A stretch of 64,000 nucleotides of DNA. It comes from Hymenoscyphus infarciens (Eukaryota > Ascomycota > Leotiomycetes > Helotiales > Helotiaceae). The notes under the pieces are model-generated. The model was not told where the DNA came from and made no database searches. It saw only the letters and a list, made by a program, of their open reading frames with translations. Below are positions 49,550 through 60,683 of the stretch, piece after piece (position 1 is the first letter of the stretch; every line of letters starts with the position of its first letter). Location: the NCBI GenBank assembly GCA_001414345.1, contig LLCB01000014.1, forward strand, positions 307,333-371,332. Direction: 5' to 3'. Both the position numbers and the translations under genes were made by a program.

Positions 49550-50949
49550 CTTTACTGCCAACTAGCGAGGGTTTTGAGACGGGGTTGAATCCGGTTCAAC
49601 CCCGACTCAAGGTGATTTAGACCGATTCTAGAAGCGTGTTCGAGCTAGTTTATAAACTAGATTAAAGCAGTTTAAAATGATTTAAGAACTAGGTTGAATA
49701 TGCTTTGAAACCGACTTAAGATGATTTATGGCAGTAAAACCCGACTCGTTTTAGCGAGTTGAACCGGGTCATGAACCGGGTCAGGTGAGTTAAGTTAGTG
49801 TTCAACTTAATTCTAGACCCGCCTTAAACTAGTAACTTAGTATTAGAGTAGCCTTAAATTAGTACTAAAAAAATCACTAGCGAATATAAAAAAAGACTGG
49901 AATCACGTGATCAGGCGTATATTACGTAGCTACACTACTCTTATACAACATGCCCTGGTTCGTCGAATGCCCGAGTCCTGCTTCTACCAATTCCACTAAT
50001 TCCACCAATTCCACCAATTCTACTGAATGTTCCACCGACCCAAATGACGTCATCCCTGTATGTATGCCTCGATTTGATTGGTTGGATCGGTCGGTCGGTC
50101 GGTCGGTCGGTCGGAAACTATAAGGCACGTACGTCAGTTTAGGAAGTACCTTAGCGGTGACCCCTAGCTTAGAATACGGTGTATAGACAGTGGAAGCACC
50201 GTTTTTTTTACTAAACAGTTTCTTACTATTTGCTAACTGTATACTGTTAATAAGAGTAAACGTTTTAAATTATAAGTAGTAAATTAGTGTTTTATAGTAG
50301 ATTTTTTATAAAGATTATATTAAAATAAGCGGTTAATAAAATGTATAGTTAAATATTATTTAAGGTGTTTAGAAAAGAAACTATTAATAATAAATAAGTG
50401 GTTAAGAAAACGTACTATTAAATATTATTTAAGTCGTTTATAGAATAATCTAGTTTATAATTTTATATAGTTAGAGTATAGTATATAAAGAGTTTACGAT
50501 GATATTACGTTTTAATGGTTTAAGGGGTTAACGGTTTAGAATTCTTAACAGTTTAAAGTCCTCTTATTAGCTAGGCGAATTCCAGCTACTCTAGCTCGGC
50601 CTAGCTCCTAGCCAGCTTCTAGCCAGCTCCTAGCTCCTAGCTTAGATAATTGTAAAGCTATTTATAAGAATTGGATATCCTAGTTAATATAAAGTAGCTA
50701 ATCACTGGTGTTGATGTCTAAGAAGTTAAATTCGCCTAAGTTAAGTAATCTAGGCTATGCTACATTGTAAACTAGTACTATATATAATATCTTGTTATAT
50801 ATCCTAATATTAGGAAGTCCGATATATTTAAATTAGCTAGAGAGTTTATAGATAGGAATATTAAGAGTATTATCTACTCTAGATATGTTAATAACTAGAG
50901 TAACTATAATAAAGAGGCGGGTTTCTAGTTACTTTGTAAATTAAGTAGT

Positions 50950-52560
50950 AAAAATACTATTAATTCTTCTAATTAAGTTTCTATAGTAATAGATAAAGTC
51001 CCCTCTATAATAAATATAGCGCTTTTTACTATAAAAGTATTAGTATCTAGTTAAAAAAGTGTAGAAAAGAAAGTGTAGTACTAGTAGTACTATAAAGGTT
51101 AAAACTTTACTAAGTCCTAAGGTCTTCTTAGGCTGCCTCCTAGGCTATAGTGTATCTTAACCTTAGACCTAAAAAAAGTCTACTCTAACTTTGTTAGTAA
51201 CTATAATATAAATATAAGATTTTATTATATATAAATATAGAAGAAAGTAAGTATATTACTTTTATTTAAGTTTAGAATTATAAAACTATTACGTTATTAT
51301 AATATAGCTTATTAGGTTTAAGGGTTACTAAGAGGTAGATAGGCGACAAGAGCTTAAAGAGCAGCGCTAAAAAAGGACTTTATAAAATCTCGACTTTTAT
51401 AGTAGCTAAAGAGATCTTAAAAGAGAGGGTAATAGGTGGTTTACTTACTTAAAATTATAAGCTAGCTTCTTATACTAATAGATAGGACAATTTCTAATAC
51501 TAATAAGGTTATAATAGCTGTAATCCTAAGAATATATATTAATAAGGGCTTTTATAAAAGCTTAATTTACCTTGTCTGCTTTAATTAGAAGTTAGAGACT
51601 AGTATAGTAAAGAGAAGCTATACGGCTAATTACTACTAGATATATATAAGAGCGGTTAGATTAGATATTACTAAGAGCTTTACTCTCTTCCTCTAAATCT
51701 ATAGCTAGTTCTTATTCTAATTTAAGGAATAATATAGTAAATAAGCTAGGATAATTAGTATAGAGACGTATAAATTACTAAATTAAAGCTAGCTTATCTT
51801 ACTTTATTATACCTAAAATAAGAAGGCGAGTAGTTATTTTAAAATTGACTTATAGAAGTAGATCTCGTTTGGGATTTATATAATTAGTATTATAAATCAA
51901 GTTTTTGAATTTCCTATAAAGTACCTAATTAGTTATATAAAGAGTAAGTAGAGGTTTAAAGACTTACTTATATATAAACTCCCTAGCTTAGATAGAATTA
52001 ATCCTAGGAGTACTATATACTTCTATCATTTAGAAGAAATAAAGTCTAGTATAAGCATTTAGGCGAGCCTAGTCTTTACGTATCTTAGCTCTATAAATAG
52101 TCTTTAAAGCCTTAGCTGCTATAATACCACTACTACTAAAATCTATAGTATCTGTATCTTCTAATACTAGATAGCTTAGAATCGTTGCTACTAAGCCTCT
52201 ACAGCTTACTAAGGGTAAAGGAACTAGTATATTTTAAGGCGTACTCCTTAGATTAAGCTTAGCTAAGACTACTAATACTTTATATAAAGACTAGAATAGA
52301 CGACGAGATATCTTAACTATAGCTTGTAAATTTTGCCTATCTATAGCTAATAATTTGTCTAAGAGAATAAGTATATTAGACTTAGCGATATATATATATA
52401 CTATGATAATAGTATTAACTATAAAGTTTTAAGCTTAAGGATTTATATCTAAGGTAATTCTAAAGACTTACTTAATTCCTTAAATAAAGAATAGCCTAAT
52501 ATAGAATTCCTAGAGAAATACTTAAAGAAGTACTAGTATAATAATAGACTATTAACAATG
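50950..52560 (-). pseudogene. Decayed long frame in the 7.6-kb TIR element
   Basis: From about 52560 down, the minus strand reads AIVKISRRLF, SLYKVLVVLAKLNLRSTP, LEDTDTIDFSSSGIIAAKAL, ARLNAYTRLYFF, AREFIYK and VFKPLLTLYITN. It ends with CPIYQYKKLAYNFK and LLPSLLRSLQLL. Stops are TAA/TAG only over long stretches. It looks like one large former protein. I know no matching domain. Confidence 0.4.
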
Positions 52561-52835
52561 CTATTACATAGAATAAGAGCTGATATAGTAGGCTAGTAAT
52601 AGAAGGGATTACTATCTAAGAGAGAAAGGAATTCTTTTTAAAAGAGTAACGTATTTGACTAAAGCGTTTAGAGTAAGTATAGAATCCTTAAGTATAAAAT
52701 ATATTAATTTTATAATACTATTATACTTAGAGTACGCTAAATTAATTAGATTATATAGTATAAGATTAAGAGCTAGAGTTAAGTACTTTGTCGGTAGAGG
52801 CTTAATAGAAATACCTATAAATAATTAGTAATAAT

Positions 52836-52884
52836 TAGTAATAAATAAACAAATAAATAAATAAATGAATAAATAAATAAATAA
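52836..52884. repeat. AAAT simple repeat in the 7.6-kb element
   Basis: An imperfect run of AATA/AAAT units (AATAAATAAACAAATAAATA type). A second run of the same type lies at 56418-56448. Both sit beside possible coding segments and might lie in introns on the minus strand (TTTATTTATT after a GTAAGT at the second site). Confidence 0.6.
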
Positions 52885-55800
52885 TTAAATTACTTACTAG
52901 TTTAACTTATAAATTCCTGCTACTAATTTAGACTTAGCTTAGCTTCTATAGCTTTACGTTATCTAAGAACTTTATAGTAATATTGACTATTTAAAATAAT
53001 ATCATAGTTAATTATATAACGTATTTCCTTTAGGATATTACAAAGCTAGTAAGAAATATTACCTCTAAAAGCTATAATACTAGCATTCTTATTAGCCTCT
53101 TTTATATTAGTAGTATAATTAAGAATAAAGATATAAATAATAGTTTTTATACTATTAATTAATATCTTAATACTCTACTAAAGTTCTAAAATAGATTAGC
53201 TAAGTAACTTAAAGACATCTATAAGGTTACTTATAGAAAAGTTAGAATTATAAACTTAGATTTTAGTAGATTACTTACTACTATATAGTCTAAGAGAAAG
53301 GAGGAGTATATTAACACAGCGATTACGTTCTTTATTAGTAAGCCTAGTAAAGAATAAATATATACTTATTAAAGATCTATTTATATTTCAATATAAACTA
53401 AAACTATTAGAGAAGTAAAGAAGAGGTATACTTAAAACTGGTTTTTACTACTTTTAAGAGCTTAATCTAGTAAGTAATTAATCTTAGCTATAACATTATA
53501 ACTCTAGCTTAACACATACTATATATAAAGTATTAAGAGAGTAGTATTATATATTACTATTACTTATAGTCTCTTAAATCTAGCATATAAATCTAAGACC
53601 CTAGCTGTTATAGTACTTATTTTAAGGCCTAAATTTACTCTAAAATATATAAAGAAAAGTAATTTAAACTATAGCTTAGTATACTACTAGTTTAAGAATA
53701 TATGAAATATTATTCTTAAGAATAACTAGTTCTCTAGGTATAAGGGGTTAAGAAGTACTAGGTGTGTTCTAAAGCTAGGAAAGCTACTTAAAGTATTATA
53801 CTTTAATAGTAGTAGATCTAAGAGGTCCTCTATATTTCTAGATACTACGATAATCTCTAGTAATTACTAGAATACGTCTTATATAGGTAGTATCTTAAGA
53901 AGTATAATAATAGTATCTAAGATTACTATAAAAGTAATTAACTAAATTAGAAGGATATATAGGGTATAGTAGTGTATTATCGATAGCCTTATAGTATATA
54001 AACTCTCTAGAAGTACTTCTAATAGAAGAATACTATTAATCCCCCTTCTAGGTTTAAGAAGGAAGGTTAACGAAATAACTAAGTCTAGTATATAATTTAG
54101 CTCTAATTTCTAGTATAGAAAGAAAGGATTTAAAGAGCTTAACTAGATTAAAGTAATATAGATCCTTAATAGTAGTTTTGATTAAGCCTTTATTAGCTAT
54201 TATTTCGTCTTTATTAGTTTGTTTTTCCTAATTTCAAGAAGTCTAAAGCTTATTAATATTTAAGAGGATTAGCTTCTTATATATCTTAAGTAATAGTATC
54301 TAAGTATTAAGCTTATGTTTAAGAGTATTAATATTATTAGAAAGCTTCTTAATTAAAAGATAATCTACTATAGATAATATTTCTCTAAGAGTAGTATAAT
54401 AAGAGCGAGAAAGTCTAGTAGTTTTAGTCTATAAAGTAAATAGAAGTTAAAAATCCGAGAGTAAAGGAAGAGCTTTTTAACGCTTTAAAGGAATAGGTTC
54501 TAAGTTATTTAGAGGTCTAGAGAGTGGTAGAGGGCCTAAAGGTGCTATTAAGAGAGAGGCTAGAGATAGTACATTTATTATTAGAGATTAAGTAGCTATA
54601 GTAGCTAGAGAAAGGGTTTCTAGAGAATCTATTTCTTTAATACTTTAAAGAGGAATATTAGTATTAAAATTGTTATTTTACTACTACTAATAATCTAAAA
54701 CCTTAACTAGTTCTTAAAGCTAGGAGAAAGCTAGACTATTAGTAATAGTATTACCTAATTTAGAGTCTATATCTCTTTTATACTTAAATAGCTACTTAAC
54801 TACTTTATTCTTATTTAAATCCTTTATTAATTAGAAAATAAGCTATAAAATAATCTAGAAATAAGACTTATAATAATAGTAGTTCTATTATTATTATTAT
54901 TATTATCTAATCTACTAGGAAAATTATAACTAGCTTTAAAGCTAGGCTCTTCTTCTTCTATATAAGGTCGTTTAAAGAGGCCTACTATAGTGAGTAATAA
55001 AGTTTAACAAGGTAGGGCAAGCTTATTAAGGTCTAACTTAGATTTACTAGGTCTCTAGACTATACAACTACCTAATATTACTATAGTATATATATTAAGC
55101 GTATAGTGTTACTACTATAGTATAGATAAGTTGTAATAGAGAGGTAAACTAAAGAGGCAAAATAGAGAGGTAAAATAGAGAGGTTACTACGAGCGACCTT
55201 AAAACTCTAATTTTAAGCCTTATTAACTACCTTATATAATTTTAAATTACTATAACTTTAGAATATAAGATTTAAAAATACTTAAAAGTATATTTAATAC
55301 TTTAAGAAAAGATATTAATATATAAAAAAATTTAATTTATTAATTAAAATCATAATTCTAAGGCCTCTAAAGTTATAATCTCTTACCTCTTTATAAATAC
55401 TTATAAATCCTAACTTAACTATTCAAAGTTACTTTTAAATTTAACTTTAAGACTATAAGTAATCTTTTTAGATTATTACTTAATACTCTAAAAATAATTT
55501 AAGGTTTCTAGTCTAACTTTAGTAATAATTTAGATATCTATTTATTAGATTTATTTAGTATAGATAGAATAATTAGCTTAATAGATTTTAGCGAAGTATT
55601 AAGTGATTTCTACTTCTATGTTATAGGACTAGGAGTATTAGGATTATGTCTTATATAAGACATATTTTATATAAGATAGTTATAGAAATACTAATACTAG
55701 CTAGAACCTATTTCTAATTCTAGAATAAAATATATAAGCTAAGAATACTATAAGTATAATAGTTATTATAAAAAGAGGTATAATACAAGTAAAATAGATA

Positions 55801-56129
55801 GCTAAAGCAAGGGTATCATCTACTATATAAATCCACTAAAAACTCCGTATATAGTAAGAATAATTAAAAAAGCAATAATAAAAAGCGATAATAAAAAGCA
55901 ATAATAAAAAGTAATAATAAAAAGCAAATAGGTATAATAGAGATATACGAAAGAGAAACAAAAAAGGGAGATTAACTAGAACTAGTATTTCTAGTAGTAG
56001 TAGAAGGTTCACTAGTTATTCCAGCTAAAGCTAGGTTAATATTAGAGTTAGAGAGGGCTAGAGTAATAGTTCAGAGTCTCTTAAGAGGAGGAAGGTCGGT
56101 ATTATTCATTCTATATTATAATTAGTTTA

Positions 56130-57000
56130 ATCTAGTAATTAGTTACTTAACTTACCTAGTAAGCCTAGACAAATCCTTCTTAGTCTTCTTAGCCTTCTCT
56201 CTAGTAGTAATACTAAAAGCCTTAGCAAAGTCCTCTTATTCTACTTTATTAAATAATCTATATAAAAACATAGTATTATAAAAGTTAAGTATAACTTAAC
56301 GCTTAGAGGTAAAGGCTGTCTTCTTCTTCTCTAGTATAGCGAGTATTATATTAACATAAACCCTTATTTCTAAAAGTAGCTCGTAGTAAATTTCTATAAT
56401 AGATAAGTTAGAATAATAAATAAATAAATAAATAAATAAACAAGTAAATAAGTTACTTACTCTTATAAAAGAATTTCCCTAACTTCTCTAACTTATTAAA
56501 GTTAATAAACTTACTAATCTTATACTAGATAGTAAGGAAATTCTCCTTATTAAAGAAGGATTTAAAATAATTCTTAATAGTAGTTTAAGAGAGAGATAGC
56601 TTAGTAAGGAAGGGCATCTACTTAATAGTAGCTTAGTAGTATACCTAGAAATCAAGTAAATTAGAAGACTTATAGCCAAGTATCTAGAAGAAAAGTAAGG
56701 CTTACCTTATATACCTTAAGAGTATTACTCTTAAATACCTTATATCTATCTTATACTTTTTTTAAGGTAAAAGTAGCCTTAGTAGATTCCTAAATTATAT
56801 TAATACTAGGAAATCACTTTTTAAAGTAAGCTTACTACTTATTAAGATATGTCCTATATAAGAACGTATTGAATTAGAAATCTTAGTCTAGGAGTTTCTA
56901 TTTCTCGTTATCTACTTATACTTTATTAGTAGGTAGTAGTATAGCTCTATAAGATCTAGACTTTCTCTTAAGTAAATTAGTATAAGTCTCGTATAAATTA
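56130..57000 (-). pseudogene. Second decayed coding stretch in the 7.6-kb TIR element
   Basis: The minus strand reads DNEKQKLLDQDF, QESTKATFTLKKVQDRYKVF (about 56900-56720), then MPFLTKLSLS, TTIKNYFKSFFNKENFLT and INFNKLEKLGKFFYKS (about 56610-56470). A GTAAGT follows at about 56460, then the T-rich simple repeat, and after about 56400 IYYELLLEIRVYV and LEKKKTAFTSKR. This suggests at least one intron. The protein family is not recognised. The 63-residue frame at 56488-56679 is an alternative frame over the same segment. Confidence 0.38.
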
Positions 57001-58012
57001 TTATAATAAGCCTAGTAAACCTATTAGTTATATAATTATTTAAGTAAATAAGTAACTAAGTAAATAATTTAATAAAGAAATAATAAGATAAATTTAAGTA
57101 TTTATTTAATTAAATATCTAATAAATTAATAGATTAAAAAGAGTATAATATACCTAAGCTATAGTAGAGCTATTTGAGAGGAAGAGAGGAGGGTCTTTAG
57201 TAAAGTTAAATAGGTCTAGATCAATACTAGGAGAAGTAGGTTAGTAGGCCATTATTTTAGCAAATCAGCTAGGTCCTTGTTAGAAAGAGGCTTTTGCTTA
57301 TACTTAGTAATTATTAAGATTTAGAATAATTAGATAGCTAGGGTTAGGTAGAGTTATAAATAGCTTTACTCTAGAATTAGTAATACTAAGTTTAGAAGTA
57401 GGGTTACAGTTGTATACTAGTTTAAAATTTCTAGTAGTCTATTCTATAACTAGTTTAGTAGATCTTACTACTTACTATTTTAAACTAATAAAAGACTGTA
57501 GGTCTACTGCTTAATTCCGAATCTCTGTTATCACGTATAGTAGTTAAGGTCTTAAATAACCGTTACCTAATAAACTATCTCTAAACTATTAACATTTTTA
57601 AACCGTTTAAAAGTTTAATAGCTATAATTTTACACTGTATATTCTTAATTACTATCTCCTTACTGCTAATACCCTTAAACCATCCCCCTACAGTCTTCTG
57701 ATTTGGCTGTCACCGCTAAGGTAAGGGTAGAAAAAGTACGTACCGTAAAAGCGACAGCGATGACGTAGATGACAAATCCGATGCTTCTGATTCGCTAGGT
57801 GACCAATTCGGGGCTTCTGATTCGCTCTGCTGAAAGTCCGACCGTGGAATATGCCTAAATCGTCGAAAAACAAGGGGTATGTTGTTGTTATTCGGCGACG
57901 TGGAAATGACCGGGGTAGCGAATGCGACGAATACGACCTGGATTACGATGCCGATAAGCGGCCCGATGCCGAGTAAGGAATGCGATGCGATGGCGATATT
58001 AATAGATGGTTA

Positions 58013-58064
<52 letters not shown>

Positions 58065-58717
58065 AGTGAAGTGTCGAAGTCGAAGTCGAAGTCGTCGAAG
58101 TCGAAGGTGGGGGTGGCCTGTGCGCTAGGTCTTGGCGGTTACGTAGCTAGTTATACGTAGCGCACCGTGTTTGGCAAGAGCGACCCTGGCACGAAAGCCA
58201 CGCCCCACCATATGACCCACTTTAGTCACGTGACTTTTATTTTTTATATGTTTATAGCTCTAATTCTAAGGATTATTAATATATAATTACTAATTAAAGT
58301 TAATATGTAAAAAGCCGCTTAAATCGCCTTTAAAAAAAAAAACACTCTCTCTAGACTTTTTTTTTTCTTCTAAGTACTTTATTTTTGATATATTTTTTAA
58401 ACTAAGTTAAGAGCTAGATTATAAGTTAGTTTCTAATTTTAAATCGTTTTATAAATCGGCTTAAATTCCCTTAAATCGTTTTATAAATCGGTTTCTTACT
58501 TTGAATCGTTTTATAAATCGGCTTGAATTCCCTTAAATCGTTTTATAAATCGGTTTCTTACCTTAAATCGTTTTATAAATTAGCTTAAATTACTTTAAAT
58601 CGTTTTATAAAACGTATTAGAGCTACTTCAAGAAATAACTCATATCTTAAACCGGTATTAAACCGGTATTAAGTCTAAGTTGATACTAGCTTAAAACTCT
58701 AGCAGAGGGCATGTAAG

Positions 58718-58849
58718 TAGGCTTATAATTTAGATATTTCTATATCCTTTCTAAAGCTCTAAAGTAAGCTATACTAGGATTAGACATAAATCTAGCATAT
58801 CTATTAACTATAAAGGTAATATTAGGTCTAGTTTTAGTACTAAGGTACT
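58718..58849 (-). pseudogene. Copia segment between two family A insertions
   Basis: The minus strand reads STKTRPNITFIVNRYARFMS and RALERIQKYLNYK, the conserved stretch between copia reverse transcriptase and RNase H. It connects in frame with 60684 on one side and 49549 on the other once the insertions are removed. Confidence 0.85.
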
Positions 58850-60683
58850 TTACTGCCAACCCGCGAGGGTTTTGAGTCGGGGTTGAATCGGGTTCAGAGG
58901 TGATTTAAACCGATTCCAGAAGCGTATTCGAGCTAGTTCAAGAACTAGGTTTAATATGCTTTAAAACCGACTTAAGATGATTCATGGTAGTAAAACCCGA
59001 CTCGTTTTAGCGAGTTGAACCGGGTTATAAACTAGGTTAGGTGAGTTAAGTTAGTATCAGATACTAGTTTAACTTAATTCTAGACCTACCTTAATAACTT
59101 AGTATTAGAGTAGCCTTAAATTAGTACTAAAAACTATTTATCACTAGCAAATACATATCAAAAAAGACTGAAATCACGTGATTAGGTGTATATTACGTAG
59201 CTACACTACTCTTATATAACATGCCCTAGTTCATCGAATGCCCAAGTCCTACTTCTACTAATTCTACCAATTCTACCAATTCTACTGAATGTTCTACTGA
59301 CCTAAATGACGTTATCCTTGTATATATGCCTCGATTTGATTAGTTGGATTGGTCAGTCAGTCAATCAGTCAGTCAGTTAGTCAGAAACTATAAGGTACGT
59401 ACGTTAGTTCAGGAAGTAAGGGTGGAAACAGTACGTACTGTAAAAGCGACAGCGACAGCGATAACGTAGATGATAAATCTAATACTTCTGATTCGCTCTA
59501 CTGAAAGTCCGACCGTGAAATATGTCTATATCGTTCGATATTATCCTACTATTCGACGACGTGGAATTGACCGGGGTAGCGAATACGACGAATACGATGT
59601 GGATTACGATGCTGATAAGCGGCCTGATACTATGTAAATACGATACGATAGCGATAGATAGTTATCGTCGTCGTTGTCGTCGTTGAAGTGAAGTGTCGAA
59701 GTCGAAGATGTCGAAGTCGAAGAAGTCGAAGTCGAAGTCGAAGTCGAAGGTAGGGGTGGCCTATGTGCCTGTAGGTCTTGGCAGTTACGTAGCTAGTTAT
59801 ACGTAGTGTACTATGTTCGGCAAGAGCGACCCTGGTACGAAAGCTACGCCCTACTATGTAACCCACTTTAGTCACGTGACTTCTATTTTTTGTAGGCTAG
59901 TAGCCCTATTTATAAGGATTATTAATATATAATTACTAATTAAAGTTTATATTAAAAAAGTCTTTTAAATCGCCTTTGAAAAAAAAAACACTTTCTCTAG
60001 ACTTTTTATTTTTTCTTTTAAGTACTTTATTTTAGATATATTTTTTAAACTAAGTTAAGAGCTAGATTATAAGTTAGTTTATAATTTTAAATCGTTTTAT
60101 AAATCGGCTTAAATTACCTTAAATCTTTTATAAATCGGTTTCTTACTTTAAATCGTTTTATAAATCACCTTAAATTGTTTTATAAATCGGTTTCTTACTT
60201 TAAATCGTTTTATAAATCAGCTTAAATTACTTTAAATCGTTTTATAAATTAGTTTCTTACTTTAAATTGTTTTATAAATTAGCTTAAATTACCTTAAATC
60301 TTTTATAAATCGGTTTCTTACTTTAAATCGTTTTATAAATTACCTTAAATCGTTTTATAAATCGGTTTCTTACTTTAAATCGTTTTATAAATCAGCTTAA
60401 ATTACCTTAAATCGTTTTATAAATCGGTTTCTTACTTTAAATCGTTTTATAAATCACCTTAAATCGTTTTATAAATCGGTTTCTTACTTTGAATCGTTTT
60501 ATAAATCGGCTTAAATTACCTTAAATCGTTTTATGAATCGGTTTCTTACTTTGAATCGTTTTATAAATCAGCTTAAATTACTTTAAATCGTTTTATAAAA
60601 CGTATTAATATCTTGAACCGGTATTAAACCGGTATTAAGTCTAAGTTGATACTAGCTCAAAACCCTAGTAGAGGGTATGTAAG
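58848..60683 (+). mobile_element. Family A copy 5, 1,836 bp
   Basis: It starts CTTTACTGCCAACCCGCG and ends GGGTATGTAAG, with TA at 58846-58847 and 60684-60685. It interrupts the copia frame. The right-hand arm of the subterminal hairpin is deleted here (GGGTTCAGAGGTG). It has the longest AAATCGTTTTATAAATCGG array of all copies, which explains its greater length. Confidence 0.82.
60080..60600. repeat. Subterminal array of AAATCGTTTTATAAATCGG units in family A copy 5
   Basis: About 17 cores spaced 18 or about 30 bp apart, with linkers TTTCTTACTTT and CTTAAATTACC(TT). The last core ends in CGTTTTATAAAACG, a perfect 14-bp palindrome. Equivalent shorter arrays lie at 16440-16625, 27450-27620 (inverse) and 58436-58615. 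Confidence 0.85.

Larger units (their letters stand above)
50149..57721. mobile_element. Unclassified 7,573-bp TIR element inside family A copy 4
   Basis: The ends are CCTTAGCGGTGAC and GTCACCGCTAAGG, a perfect 13-bp terminal inverted repeat. TA lies on both sides (50147-50148 and 57722-57723). Other family A copies read AGTAAGGGT through the site, so one TA is the target duplication. Beyond 13 bp the ends diverge. The inside is strongly RIP-altered. Minus-strand frames free of TGA stops run for hundreds of bases (50950-52560, 53200-54500, 56130-57000), so it was probably an autonomous element with a gene of several kb. I do not recognise the protein. A TA target is shared by Tc1/mariner-pogo and some CMC-type elements, but size and protein do not settle the class. 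Confidence 0.68.
49550..58717 (+). mobile_element. Family A copy 4, split by a 7.6-kb insertion
   Basis: It starts CTTTACTGCCAACTAGCG and ends GGGCATGTAAG, with TA at 49548-49549 and 58718-58719. It interrupts the copia RNase H frame exactly. Its own length without the insertion is about 1,593 bp. It keeps the subterminal hairpin (one mismatch), the GGTC run, GCGACAGCG, a long CGT run (58012-58061) and the AAATCGTTTTATAAATCGG array. It is less RIP-altered than the copia element around it. The 93-residue frame at 57879-58160 is a translation of these simple repeats. Confidence 0.82.

Noticed and set aside
49560..49610. tRNA/SINE-like B-box in family A (GGTTCAACCCC)
   Set aside because: It is one arm of the conserved hairpin; no A-box, no A-tail, and TA-flanked inverted ends point to a DNA element.
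50149..57721. Starship-type cargo element
   Set aside because: It has terminal inverted repeats with a TA duplication, and I saw no clear DUF3435 tyrosine recombinase at an end.
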